From positions 223,881 through 287,880 of the forward strand of contig NZ_JACBYS010000006.1 of NCBI RefSeq assembly GCF_013408245.1: a DNA stretch of 64,000 nucleotides. The letters are read 5' to 3'. Below are positions 43,622-51,758 of this stretch, in pieces (the stretch's first letter is position 1; the number at the start of each line of letters is the position of its first letter). The position numbers were made by a program, and so were the translations under genes. The notes under the pieces were generated by a model, which saw nothing but the letters and a program-made list of their open reading frames with translations, did no database searches and had not been told where the DNA came from. This DNA comes from Duganella sp. 1224 (GTDB lineage: Bacteria; Pseudomonadota; Gammaproteobacteria; Burkholderiales; Burkholderiaceae_D).

Positions 43622-44674
43622 TTACACCATTTTCCAGTTGATAGTTTCGCCGGCGTTGAGCGGCACCACGGTCTGGTCGGCCAGTGGCAGGGCTTCCGGC
43701 AGCGTCCACTGCTCGCGCTTCAGCGTGATGGTCTCCTGGTTGACCGGCAGGCCGTAGAAGGCCGGGCCATTCAGGCTGGCGAAGGCTTCCAGCTTGTCCA
43801 GCGCGCCGGCGCGCTCGAAGGCTTCGGTGTACAGCTCCATCGCATGCAGCGCGGTGTAGCAGCCGGCGCAGCCGCAGGCGGCTTCCTTGGCGCCCTTGGC
43901 GTGCGGCGCCGAGTCGGTGCCGAGGAAGAAGCGCTCGTCGCCGCTGGTGGCCGCCGTCACCAGCGCCAGGCGGTGCTCTTCGCGCTTCAGCACCGGCAGG
44001 CAGTAGTAGTGCGGACGGATGCCACCCTTGAAGATGTCGTTGCGGTTGTACAGCAGGTGGTGCGCGGTGATGGTGGCGGCGATCGGGCCTTCGGCTTCCG
44101 CCACGTACTGGGCGGCGTGCTTGGTGGTGATGTGTTCAAACACGATGTTCAGCGCCGGGAAATCACGGCGCAACGGACGCATCACGCGCTCGATGAACAC
44201 CGCCTCGCGGTCGAACAGGTCGATGTCCTGGTCGGTCACTTCGCCGTGCACCAGGAATGGCATGCCCACTTCCTGCATCTTCTCCAGCACCTTGTAGCAG
44301 TTGGCCAGATCGGTCACGCCGGCGTCCGAGTTGGTGGTGGCGCCGGCCGGGTACAGCTTGACCGCGTGGACGATGCCGCTGTCCATGGCACGCACGATTT
44401 CGTCCGGCTGGGTGTTGTTGGTGAGGTAGAGCGTCATCAGCGGCTCGAAGCGCATGCCCTCCGGCAGCGCGGCCAGGATACGCTCGCGGTAGGCGACAGC
44501 GGCCGCCGTGGTGGTCACCGGCGGTTTCAGATTTGGCATCACGATGGCGCGGGCGAACTGGCGGGCGCTATGCGGCAACACGCTGGCCAGCGTGGCGCCG
44601 TCGCGCAGGTGCAGGTGCCAGTCGTCTGGACGGGTGATGGTGATGCTGTCGGGAGTGGTTGCGAGATCGGACAT
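43622..44674 (-). CDS. pyrC: Dihydroorotase (class II)
   Basis: A 350-aa zinc amidohydrolase that closes carbamoyl-aspartate to dihydroorotate in pyrimidine synthesis. Metal ligands: WHLHLRDG (HxH), the carbamylated Lys in AVKLYPAGATTNS, His in FLVHGEVTD and FEHITTKHA, and Asp in LGTDSAPH. The length matches E. coli-type PyrC. First gene of pyrC-DUF3025-oxidoreductase. Confidence 0.96.
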   Translation of the reverse strand: MSDLATTPDSITITRPDDWHLHLRDGATLASVLPHSARQFARAIVMPNLKPPVTTTAAAVAYRERILAALPEGMRFEPLMTLYLTNNTQPDEIVRAMDSGIVHAVKLYPAGATTNSDAGVTDLANCYKVLEKMQEVGMPFLVHGEVTDQDIDLFDREAVFIERVMRPLRRDFPALNIVFEHITTKHAAQYVAEAEGPIAATITAHHLLYNRNDIFKGGIRPHYYCLPVLKREEHRLALVTAATSGDERFFLGTDSAPHAKGAKEAACGCAGCYTALHAMELYTEAFERAGALDKLEAFASLNGPAFYGLPVNQETITLKREQWTLPEALPLADQTVVPLNAGETINWKMV

Positions 44675-44760
44675 GGCGGCGTGCTTTCAGGCTATCAAAT
44701 GCGAATAGGCGACATTTTACCTCGTTGCGCCAGCCGCCTGACAGTGCGTACGTATTCACC

Positions 44761-44900
44761 GCCGCCAGCCGTGCCCCGGTTACCATCACCGGCAAGCGCA
44801 ATCATGCTGTGCTGGTATCGGCGTGCCCGGCATGCGGGAATCCATCATTGCCGCGCGCGCGCAAGCACTGGCAGACAGCAGCAAGGAATTGAGCTGGTGA
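44761..44900 (+). pseudogene. Phd/YefM-family antitoxin remnant
   Basis: Two pieces in different frames match one antitoxin. 44761-44820 encodes AASRAPVTITGKRNHAVLVS, and 44823-44900 encodes VPGMRESIIAARAQALADS followed by SKELSW and a stop. Intact relatives have about 17 residues (EDW...LYLLS) between these pieces, so an internal deletion with frameshift is inferred. The N-terminal DNA-binding region is not recognisable; GTG at 44744 is the only nearby start. Not functional. Confidence 0.75.
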
Positions 44901-44999
44901 GCTGGCAGCTGCTATATTCGCGCCAGGCGCAAAAGGTACGAAGTCTTCCCTGACGAAAAAACCGTCCGCATCCTGCGTATGTGGAGGAGCTATGATTAA
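44897..44999 (+). pseudogene. Txe/YoeB-type RelE-fold toxin remnant
   Basis: The start GTG overlaps the antitoxin stop (GTGA), as in intact modules, and encodes MSWQLLYSRQAQK (44897-44935). After a frameshift at 44936, 44937-44999 encodes YEVFPDEKTVRILRMWRSYD and a stop, which is the usual toxin C-terminus. About 45-50 middle residues are missing. Together with the antitoxin remnant this fills the 325-nt space between pyrC and the ABC gene. Confidence 0.78.
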
Positions 45000-45725
45000 T
45001 CAGTGAATGATACGCGCCAGGAAATCGCGCGCGCGCTCGGTGCGCGGGGCCTGGAAGAACTCGTCCTTGGACGCGTCCTCCAGGATCGCGCCCTGGTCCA
45101 TGAACACCACCCGGTTGGCCACCTTGCGGGCGAAGCCCATTTCGTGCGTCACCACCATCATGGTCATGCCCTCCTGCGCCAGGCCGACCATCACATCCAG
45201 CACCTCGTTGATCATCTCCGGGTCCAGCGCCGAGGTCGGCTCGTCGAACAGCATGGCGATCGGGTCCATGGCCAGCGCGCGGGCGATCGCCACCCGCTGC
45301 TGCTGCCCGCCCGACAACTGGCCGGGGAATTTGTCCTGCTGCGCCAGCAGGCCGACCCGGTCCAGATACTGCAAACCGCGCGCGGTGGCCTCGTCCACGC
45401 CACGGCCCAGCACCTTGATCTGGCCCAACGTCAGGTTGTCGCGCACCGATAAATGCGGGAACAGCTCAAAGTTCTGAAACACCATGCCGATCCGCGCCCG
45501 CAGGGCCGGCAGATCGGTGCCCCTGGCGCCGACCGAGGTGCCATCGACGATGATTTCCCCCTGCTGAAACGGTTCCAGCCCGTTGACGGTCTTGATCAGG
45601 GTCGACTTGCCGGAGCCGGACGGCCCGCAAATCACCATCACATCGCCCTTGCTGACACGGGTGCTGCAATCCTTCAACACCTGGAATTGGCCATACCACT
45701 TGCTGATGTTTTTGATTTCGATCAT
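45000..45725 (-). CDS. Polar amino-acid ABC transporter ATP-binding protein (orphan)
   Basis: A 241-aa ATPase of the GlnQ/GltL type: Walker A GPSGSGKST, Q-loop FQNFELFPHL, signature LSGGQQQRVAIARAL, Walker B MLFDEPTSALDPE, and the H-loop VTHEMGFA. The start MIEIKNISKWYG at 45725 is used; the upstream extension is implausible. No permease or binding-protein gene is next to it, which is unusual, since these ATPases normally sit in a gltIJKL-type operon. Glutamate/aspartate specificity is only a guess. Confidence 0.9.
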   Translation of the reverse strand: MIEIKNISKWYGQFQVLKDCSTRVSKGDVMVICGPSGSGKSTLIKTVNGLEPFQQGEIIVDGTSVGARGTDLPALRARIGMVFQNFELFPHLSVRDNLTLGQIKVLGRGVDEATARGLQYLDRVGLLAQQDKFPGQLSGGQQQRVAIARALAMDPIAMLFDEPTSALDPEMINEVLDVMVGLAQEGMTMMVVTHEMGFARKVANRVVFMDQGAILEDASKDEFFQAPRTERARDFLARIIH

Positions 45726-45772
45726 AAGAAAATAGATTATTCGGTCTGGCACGGCGCGCGGCGCCCACGCGC

Positions 45773-45801
45773 TTGACAGCGTCCCTGCCCACAAGGATAC
45801 T
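45773..45801 (+). promoter_or_regulatory. Sigma-70 promoter for dctA
   Basis: A consensus -35 TTGACA (45773-45778), a 17-nt spacer and a -10 GATACT (45796-45801) lie about 130 nt before the dctA start. Confidence 0.6.
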
Positions 45802-45935
45802 GCGGAACTTGCCAATAGTTTCAGCAGCCGGCGCACCTTCCAACCGGCTGTCGCCACGCCAGGAAGAACGCAGTGGCCGCCAACCTGCCCGCTGTGCAGG
45901 CCAAGAAGAGACACTACCACAGGAAACCCAACAAT

Positions 45936-47174
45936 ATGAACAAACAAAGCCGATTGACCACGTACATCCTGATTGGACTGGCGCTAGGCATCATCACCGG
46001 CTATTTCGCCCACGATAACCTGGCCAACCCAACCGGCTTTGCCGACACCATGGCGCTGATCACCACGCTGTTCCTGCGCCTGATCAAAATGATTATCGCA
46101 CCGCTGGTGTTCTCCACGCTGGTGTGCGGCATCGCCAAGATGGGCGACGCCAGCGCCGTCGGCCGCGTCGGCATCAAGACGCTGGGCTGGTTCTTCATCG
46201 CCTCGGTCATGTCGCTGACGCTGGGCCTGATTCTGGTCAACATCTTCCGTCCGGGCGACGCGCTGCTGGGCCACATGGCCGCCACCGCCGCCAAGGCCGA
46301 CCTGGCCACCTCCAGCCTGACGCTGAAGGACTTCGTCACCCACCTGGTGCCGGCCTCCATCGTCGACGGTATGGCCAAGAATGAAATCCTGCAGATCGTG
46401 ATCTTCTCGCTGTTCTTCGGCTCGGCGGCGGCCGCGGTCGGCCCCAAGGCCAACGCGCTGATCGAAGCGCTGGACGGCGTGGCCCACGTGATGCTGAAAG
46501 TCACCGGCTACGTCATGCAGTTCGCGCCGTTCGCGGTGTTTGCGGCGGTGGCCGGCACCATCGCCAAAAGCGGCCTGGGCGTGCTGCAGACCTACGGCGT
46601 GTTCATGGCCGAGTTCTACTTCGGCATCGCGCTGCTGTGGGCGCTGCTGATCTTCATCGGCTTCCTGTTCCTCAAGCGCCGCATCTTCGACCTGATGAAG
46701 GAAATGCGCAGCCCGGCGCTGCTGGCGTTCTCGACCGCGTCGAGCGAGGCAGCCTACCCGAAAACGCTGGAAGGCCTCGAGCGCTTTGGCGTGCGCAACC
46801 GCATCGCCTCGTTCGTGCTGCCGATCGGCTACTCGTTCAACCTGGACGGCTCGATGATGTACTGCACCTTCGCCACCGTGTTCATCGCCCAGGCCTACGG
46901 CATCGAGATGTCGCTGGGCCAGCAGATGACCATGATGGCGGTGCTGATGCTGACCTCGAAAGGCATGGCCGGCGTGCCGCGCGCGTCGCTGGTGGTGATT
47001 GCCGCCACGCTGGGCCAGTTCAACATTCCGGAAGCCGGCATGCTGCTGCTGCTGGGCATCGACCACTTCCTCGACATGGCGCGCTCGGCCACCAACGTCA
47101 TCGGCAACGGCATCGCCACCGCCGTGGTCGCCAAGTGGGAAGGCGAGATGGACACGCCGAAAGCTGCTACATAA
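45936..47174 (+). CDS. dctA: Dicarboxylate/amino acid:cation symporter (DctA family)
   Basis: A 412-aa DAACS transporter that imports succinate, fumarate, malate or acidic amino acids with protons or sodium. Core motifs: MIIAPLVFSTLVCGIAKMGD, the serine-rich hairpin LLAFSTASSEAAYPKTLE, and GYSFNLDGSMMY; the C-terminal region DMARSATNVIGNGIATAVVA is typical. AGGAAA precedes the ATG at 45936; an upstream in-frame GTG is not supported. A consensus sigma-70 promoter lies upstream and a REP pair downstream. Confidence 0.93.
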   Translation: MNKQSRLTTYILIGLALGIITGYFAHDNLANPTGFADTMALITTLFLRLIKMIIAPLVFSTLVCGIAKMGDASAVGRVGIKTLGWFFIASVMSLTLGLILVNIFRPGDALLGHMAATAAKADLATSSLTLKDFVTHLVPASIVDGMAKNEILQIVIFSLFFGSAAAAVGPKANALIEALDGVAHVMLKVTGYVMQFAPFAVFAAVAGTIAKSGLGVLQTYGVFMAEFYFGIALLWALLIFIGFLFLKRRIFDLMKEMRSPALLAFSTASSEAAYPKTLEGLERFGVRNRIASFVLPIGYSFNLDGSMMYCTFATVFIAQAYGIEMSLGQQMTMMAVLMLTSKGMAGVPRASLVVIAATLGQFNIPEAGMLLLLGIDHFLDMARSATNVIGNGIATAVVAKWEGEMDTPKAAT

Positions 47175-47191
47175 CACCGCCAGTCAAGCCC

Positions 47192-47277
47192 GTCGTTCCG
47201 GCGCAAGCCGGACCCCATAGAACGCACGCATGACATGACACATGCTGCGTATGGATTCCGGCCTGCGCCGGAATGAC
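47192..47277. repeat. REP/BIME-like inverted pair after dctA
   Basis: The left unit GTCGTTCCGGCGCAAGCCGG is inverted relative to the right unit (ATGGATTCCGGCCTGCGCCG, ending GAATGAC at 47277). The stems match the ast-operon repeat with different loops. Confidence 0.8.
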
Positions 47278-47326
47278 CGGGTAAACGCCAACGTAACAGG
47301 ATCGCGCCTGCAAGCGGCCTTTTTCA

Positions 47327-47527
47327 TTACAGCCAGGTGCGCTTGCCCTCCGGCCTGGCCCCCATCTCCCGCAACCGGCGGCGCAGACGAGCGTTGTCAA
47401 TCAGCGTACAAATCAGTGTCAACAACAAGATGATGTTGACCGCATCGCTCCCAAAGAATCGGAAAAATAGTGCTGCGCCACCAGCACAAATCACTCCGGT
47501 AAGCAGTAGCATTAACCCATCTTTCAT
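47327..47527 (-). CDS. Small two-helix membrane protein (66 aa)
   Basis: A 66-aa protein beginning MKDGLMLLLTGVICAGGAALFF, a second hydrophobic stretch AVNIILLLTLICTLI, and a basic tail (NARLRRRLREMGARPEGKR). GGAGG stands 5 nt before the ATG, a near-ideal site. No family recognised. It follows the ABC exporter on the same strand after a 238-nt gap in which I find nothing convincing. Confidence 0.7.
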   Translation of the reverse strand: MKDGLMLLLTGVICAGGAALFFRFFGSDAVNIILLLTLICTLIDNARLRRRLREMGARPEGKRTWL

Positions 47528-47765
47528 TGGTTCCTCCGCGTATAGCTCAGGATGGTGCATCAGGCGCCCGCAAACGTTCGGCCGGTTGCCGCGGCAATGC
47601 CACCCATCACAGCCCCTGCGTAATAAAGGGCTCATGGCGACGTCGTGGCCCAGGCTTCTGCGGTAAAAGATGTCATTGAAGCGTAGTCCGTGCGCACATG
47701 ATGCGCCTTGAGGCAGCGCACAGCAAGCAAGCGCAGCCATTACGCGGAATCGTTGGTCTGAAGGT

Positions 47766-49592
47766 TCAGACGACGCTGTCCTCTTCCTCAGCCTTGGCCT
47801 GCTGGCGCTCCCACATCTGCGCGTACAGGCCGTTGGCGGCCAGCAGCGATTGATGGGTGCCGCGTTCGACGATGCGGCCATGATCCAGCACGATGATCTG
47901 CTGCGCATCGGCCACGGTGGACAGGCGGTGGGCGATCACCATCGTCGTGCGGGTGCGCGAGATTTCCTTCAACTGCGCCTGAATCGCCTGCTCCGCCTTG
48001 GAGTCCAGCGCCGACGTGGCTTCGTCGAAGATCAGGATGGCGGGATTCTTCAGCAGCGTGCGCGCAATCGCCACGCGCTGCTTTTCGCCGCCGGACAGCT
48101 TCAGGCCGCGCTCACCGACCATGCTCTTGTACCCATCCGGCAGGCTGTCGATGAAGTCGTGGATCGACGCGGCGCGCGCGGCGGCCACGATCTCGTCGTG
48201 CGAGGCGCCCGGCTTGCCGTAGGCGATGTTGTATTCGATGGTGTCGTTGAACAGCACCGTATCCTGCGGCACGATGCCGATGGCGTGGCGCACCGAGTCC
48301 TGCGTCAGCGAGCGCAGGTCCTGGCCGTCGATGGTAATGCTGCCGCTGTTGACTTCATAGAAGCGGAACAGCAAACGCGACAAGGTCGACTTGCCGGAAC
48401 CGCTGTGGCCCACCACCGCTGTCGTGGTGCCCGGCGCGATGGTGAAGTCGACGTCGAACAGGATCTGGCGCTTGGGATCGTAGCTGAAGTCAACGTGGTT
48501 GAAGCGCACCTGCGCGCCATGCGTGACCAGCGGCCTGGCGTCCGGCGCGTCGGCGATTTCGCGGTTCTGGTCCAGCAGCGAGAACAGCTTCTCCATGTCC
48601 GCCAGGCTTTGCTTGATTTCGCGGTAGATCACGCCGAGGAAGTTCAGCGGAATGTACAGCTGGATCATGAAGGAGTTGACCAGCACCAGATCGCCCAGCG
48701 TCATCTTGCCGTCGATGACGCCCACCGTGGCGCGCCACAGGATCAGCGTCACCGCAATGGCGATGATCATCGACTGGCCGGTGTTCAGCAGCGACAGCGA
48801 CGTTTGCGACTTGACCGCCGCGCTCTCGTAGTTCTGCAAGCCCTCGTCGTAGCGGCGCGCCTCGTACTCCTCGTTGCCGAAGTACTTCACCGTTTCGTAG
48901 TTGATCAGCGAGTCGATGGCCTTGGTGTTGGCCTTCGAGTCCATCTCGTTCATGGTGCGGCGGAAGTGCGTGCGCCAGTTGGTGATGATCACCGTGAAGG
49001 TAATGTACGACACCAGCGCCACAAAGGTGATCACCGAGAACCAGATGTCGTAATGCGTGACCAGATAGCCCAGCACCAGCGTAATCTCCACCAGCGTCGG
49101 CAGGATGTTAAACAGCGTGTACGAGATCAGCGAGCCGACGGCGCGCGTGCCGCGTTCGATATCGCGCGTCATGCCGCCGGTCTGGCGGTTCAGGTGGAAA
49201 CGCAGCGACAGCGCGTGCAGGTGGCGGAACACCTTCAGCGCGATGGTGCGCACGGCGCGCTGCGTCACGCGCGCGAACAGGAATTCACGCAGCTCGGTGA
49301 ACACGGTGGTCGACACGCGCAGCACGCCATACGCCACCAGCGCGCCGAGCGGCAGCACCAGCAAGGCTTGCGGATGGGACGGCGTGATGGTCAGCGAATC
49401 GATCAGCTTTTTCATCACCACCGGCACGCCGACGTTGGCCAGCTTGGCGCCGACCAGGCAGCCCAGCGCCAGCGCCACGCGCCATTTGTAGACCCACAAA
49501 TACGGCAGCAGGGTGCGGAGGGTGGAGAAATCGCTGCGGGACGAAGCGGGCGTGCTGGCGGGAGCTGGCGGGGATTCGGAATAACGGCGCAT
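47766..49592 (-). CDS. Atm1-type ABC exporter
   Basis: A 608-aa half-transporter fusing an exporter membrane domain (six helices, about 35-320) to an ATPase (about 360-590: Walker A GHSGSGKST, signature LSGGEKQRVAIAR, Walker B ILIFDEATSALDS). RFHLNRQTGGMTRDIERGTR and LINYETVKYFGNE are diagnostic of the Atm1/HMT1 branch, which exports glutathione-bound metals or persulfides. Acts as a homodimer in the inner membrane. Substrate inferred from family only. Divergent from the thioesterase gene. Confidence 0.9.
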   Translation of the reverse strand: MRRYSESPPAPASTPASSRSDFSTLRTLLPYLWVYKWRVALALGCLVGAKLANVGVPVVMKKLIDSLTITPSHPQALLVLPLGALVAYGVLRVSTTVFTELREFLFARVTQRAVRTIALKVFRHLHALSLRFHLNRQTGGMTRDIERGTRAVGSLISYTLFNILPTLVEITLVLGYLVTHYDIWFSVITFVALVSYITFTVIITNWRTHFRRTMNEMDSKANTKAIDSLINYETVKYFGNEEYEARRYDEGLQNYESAAVKSQTSLSLLNTGQSMIIAIAVTLILWRATVGVIDGKMTLGDLVLVNSFMIQLYIPLNFLGVIYREIKQSLADMEKLFSLLDQNREIADAPDARPLVTHGAQVRFNHVDFSYDPKRQILFDVDFTIAPGTTTAVVGHSGSGKSTLSRLLFRFYEVNSGSITIDGQDLRSLTQDSVRHAIGIVPQDTVLFNDTIEYNIAYGKPGASHDEIVAAARAASIHDFIDSLPDGYKSMVGERGLKLSGGEKQRVAIARTLLKNPAILIFDEATSALDSKAEQAIQAQLKEISRTRTTMVIAHRLSTVADAQQIIVLDHGRIVERGTHQSLLAANGLYAQMWERQQAKAEEEDSVV

Positions 49593-49654
49593 GGTGGATA
49601 ATAGCGTTTTTATGTTTCAATCTTGTTTATTGTAGCCCCTGAAGAGATTTTAAG

Positions 49655-50104
49655 ATGACCACGTCCCCAACGCCCTCCCCTATCGCCGTCACCACCGTCA
49701 ATCGTGGCCTGCCAGCCGGGAAGATGCCGGAACTGCGGATGATGCCGGCGCCGTCCGACGCCAACGTCTACGGCGACGTGTTCGGCGGCTGGATCATGGC
49801 CCAGGTGGACATTGCCGGCTCGCTGCCGGCCACCCGTCGCGCCAATGGCCGTGTGGCCACCATCGCGGTGAACTCGTTCGTGTTCAAGAATCCGGTGTTC
49901 GTGGGCGACCTGCTGTCGTTCTATGCTGATATTGTCAAGGTTGGCAATACGTCCATTACGGTACAGGTGGAGGTGTACGCCGAGCGCAACCGCCTGCAGG
50001 CCGACACCGTGAAAGTGACCGAGGCCACGCTGACCTACGTGGCGACGGACTCCAACCGCAAGCCGCGCAAGGTGCCGCCTATCGAAACGCTGATCCAGCA
50101 GTAA
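49655..50104 (+). CDS. yciA: Acyl-CoA thioesterase (YciA-like hotdog)
   Basis: A 149-aa hotdog thioesterase. ANVYGDVFGGWIMAQVDIAG carries the catalytic Asp region of YciA/BACH-type acyl-CoA hydrolases, and VNSFVFKNPVFVGDLLSFYA and VKVTEATLTYVA follow. It releases CoA from short- to long-chain acyl-CoAs in the cytosol. It lies 19 nt upstream of phoD and may share its transcript. Confidence 0.88.
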   Translation: MTTSPTPSPIAVTTVNRGLPAGKMPELRMMPAPSDANVYGDVFGGWIMAQVDIAGSLPATRRANGRVATIAVNSFVFKNPVFVGDLLSFYADIVKVGNTSITVQVEVYAERNRLQADTVKVTEATLTYVATDSNRKPRKVPPIETLIQQ

Positions 50105-50123
50105 GCGTGATAGCCTGCGCTGC

Positions 50124-51686
50124 ATGGATGAACAACGCCGCATCTTTCTCGGCGCCTTGGCCGCGCTTGGCACCTTTCAACCCGAACAGCCAAAAGGGGT
50201 CGGACCCCTTGCGGCGTATCCGTTCTCGCTAGGCGTGGCTTCGGGCTCGCCGCTGCCCAACGCGGTGGTGATCTGGACTCGCGTTTTGCAACACCCCCTC
50301 GATGCGACGACGACGCCGCCGCTGGCCTTCAGCGTGCGCTGGGAGATGGCGGAGGACGACAACTTCCGCCGCATCGTTGCCAAGGGCACGGCCAGCGCGC
50401 CGCCCGAACTGGCGCACAGCGTACACGTCGACGTCACCGGCTTGCGGCCGGATCGCTGGTACTGGTATCGCTTCATGCTGGGCGACGCCGTCAGCCCGGT
50501 CGGCCGCACCCGCACCGCACCCGCCGCCGATGCCATGCCGTCCACGCTGAAGCTGGCCGTGGCGTCCTGCCAGCACTGGGAATTCGGCACCTATGCGGCG
50601 CACCGCCACATCGCCGCCGCCGCGCCGGACCTGGTGGCCTTCCTGGGCGATTACATTTATGAGTGGGGGCCGTACCAGCTGCAGCATCCGAAAAGCGCGG
50701 TACGCGTCTCCGAGTGCTTCACGCTGGCCGACTACCGCGCGCGCTATGCCCAGTACAAAACCGACCCGCAACTGCAGGCCGCGCACCACGCCGCGCCGTG
50801 GATCGTCACCTGGGATGACCACGAGGTGGCCAACGATTACGGCAACGACCGTGATGAGCGTCTCAATCCGCGCTTCATCGAACGCCGCGCGGCCGCGTAC
50901 CAGGCCTTCTACGAGCACATGCCGCTTCGGCTGTCCTCGACGCCGACAGACTTCGCTCACCTGCGCATCTTCCAGCGCTACGACTGGGGCAGGCTGGCGC
51001 GCTTCCACGTGCTGGACGACCGCCAATACCGCGCCTACCACGCCTGTCCGCCGAAGGGACGCGGCGGTTCCAGCTCGGTAACGCCGCGCGACTGCCCGGC
51101 GCTGCTGGACCGCGGCCGCAGCATGCTGGGCAAGGAGCAGGAACAATGGCTGGCGCAGGGACTGAGCGCTTCGCCGGCGCGCTGGAACATCCTCGCCCAG
51201 CAGACGCTGATGGCGCAGAACAGCCAAGTGCCTGTCGTGAAGGAGGGCGACGGCCGCTTCTGGACCGATGGCTGGGATGGTTATCCGGTGGCGCGCCAGC
51301 GCCTGATGGACACGCTCTACACCAGCCGGGCCAGCAATCCGCTGGTGCTGTCGGGGGATGTGCACAGCTTCTTTGCCGGCGAGCTGGCGCGCAATCCATC
51401 GCGCCCGCGCAGTGCCGGCAATCCGCTGGTGGCGACGGAGTTCTGCGGCACGTCGGTGACGTCGCCGTCACGCCCGCAGGCGCGCACGGAGGAATATGTG
51501 AGGATGAATCACGCCATCAAGTATGGCCGCAGCGACAAGCGTGGCTACATGCTGCTGACCATCACGCCGGCCGACACCACCGCCCACTTTCTGGCGCTGG
51601 ACGATGTGCACAACAGCGCCAGCGCCATCGCCCGCGCCGCCGGCTTCGTGGTCCGCAATGGCCAGCCGGGCCTGCGCAAAACCTGA
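50124..51686 (+). CDS. phoD: PhoD-like alkaline phosphatase/phosphodiesterase
   Basis: A 520-aa Tat-exported phosphatase. The start QRRIFLGALAALG is a twin-arginine signal. An N-terminal Fn3/PhoD domain (FSLGVASGSPLPNAVVIWTR) precedes the metallophosphatase core with FLGDYIYEWG and VTWDDHEVANDYG and, near the end, LVLSGDVHSFF. These bind Ca/Fe in PhoD enzymes, which release phosphate from diesters and monoesters. Codons 24-29 (50194-50210) contain a 17-nt palindrome reading GGGGTCGGACCCC at its core, just after the signal region. Confidence 0.88.
   Translation: MDEQRRIFLGALAALGTFQPEQPKGVGPLAAYPFSLGVASGSPLPNAVVIWTRVLQHPLDATTTPPLAFSVRWEMAEDDNFRRIVAKGTASAPPELAHSVHVDVTGLRPDRWYWYRFMLGDAVSPVGRTRTAPAADAMPSTLKLAVASCQHWEFGTYAAHRHIAAAAPDLVAFLGDYIYEWGPYQLQHPKSAVRVSECFTLADYRARYAQYKTDPQLQAAHHAAPWIVTWDDHEVANDYGNDRDERLNPRFIERRAAAYQAFYEHMPLRLSSTPTDFAHLRIFQRYDWGRLARFHVLDDRQYRAYHACPPKGRGGSSSVTPRDCPALLDRGRSMLGKEQEQWLAQGLSASPARWNILAQQTLMAQNSQVPVVKEGDGRFWTDGWDGYPVARQRLMDTLYTSRASNPLVLSGDVHSFFAGELARNPSRPRSAGNPLVATEFCGTSVTSPSRPQARTEEYVRMNHAIKYGRSDKRGYMLLTITPADTTAHFLALDDVHNSASAIARAAGFVVRNGQPGLRKT
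50194..50210. repeat. 17-nt palindrome inside phoD
   Basis: AAGGGGTC-G-GACCCCTT, perfect arms around one base. Its core differs by one base from GGGGTCAGACCCC found in the palindrome at 32436-32465. It is translated in frame as PKGVGPL. Confidence 0.6.
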
Positions 51687-51687
51687 C

Positions 51688-51753
51688 CCGCCGGGACCCA
51701 TGCTGAGCTAAATACGGAGACGTTCTATGGGTCCCGGCCTGCGCCGGGACGAC
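51688..51753. repeat. REP/BIME-like pair between phoD and the acyl-CoA ligases
   Basis: The right unit ATGGGTCCCGGCCTGCGCCG, ending GGGACGAC at 51753, is the inverse of a truncated left unit CCGCCGGGACCCATGCTGAG. The stem is TCCCGGC/GCCGGGA instead of TTCCGGC/GCCGGAA, so both sides of the stem changed together. Confidence 0.75.
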
Positions 51754-51758
51754 GGGGG

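Noticed and set aside
45747..45762. Sigma-54 promoter for dctA (TGGCACG)
   Set aside because: The -24 half matches, but there is no TTGC at -12; a clear sigma-70 promoter lies nearby.
47528..47765. Possible small gene in the gap between the ABC exporter and the 66-aa protein
   Set aside because: A short Gly/Ala-rich frame ending RTFAGA can be read on the minus strand, but it has a stop 22 codons earlier and no ribosome-binding site.
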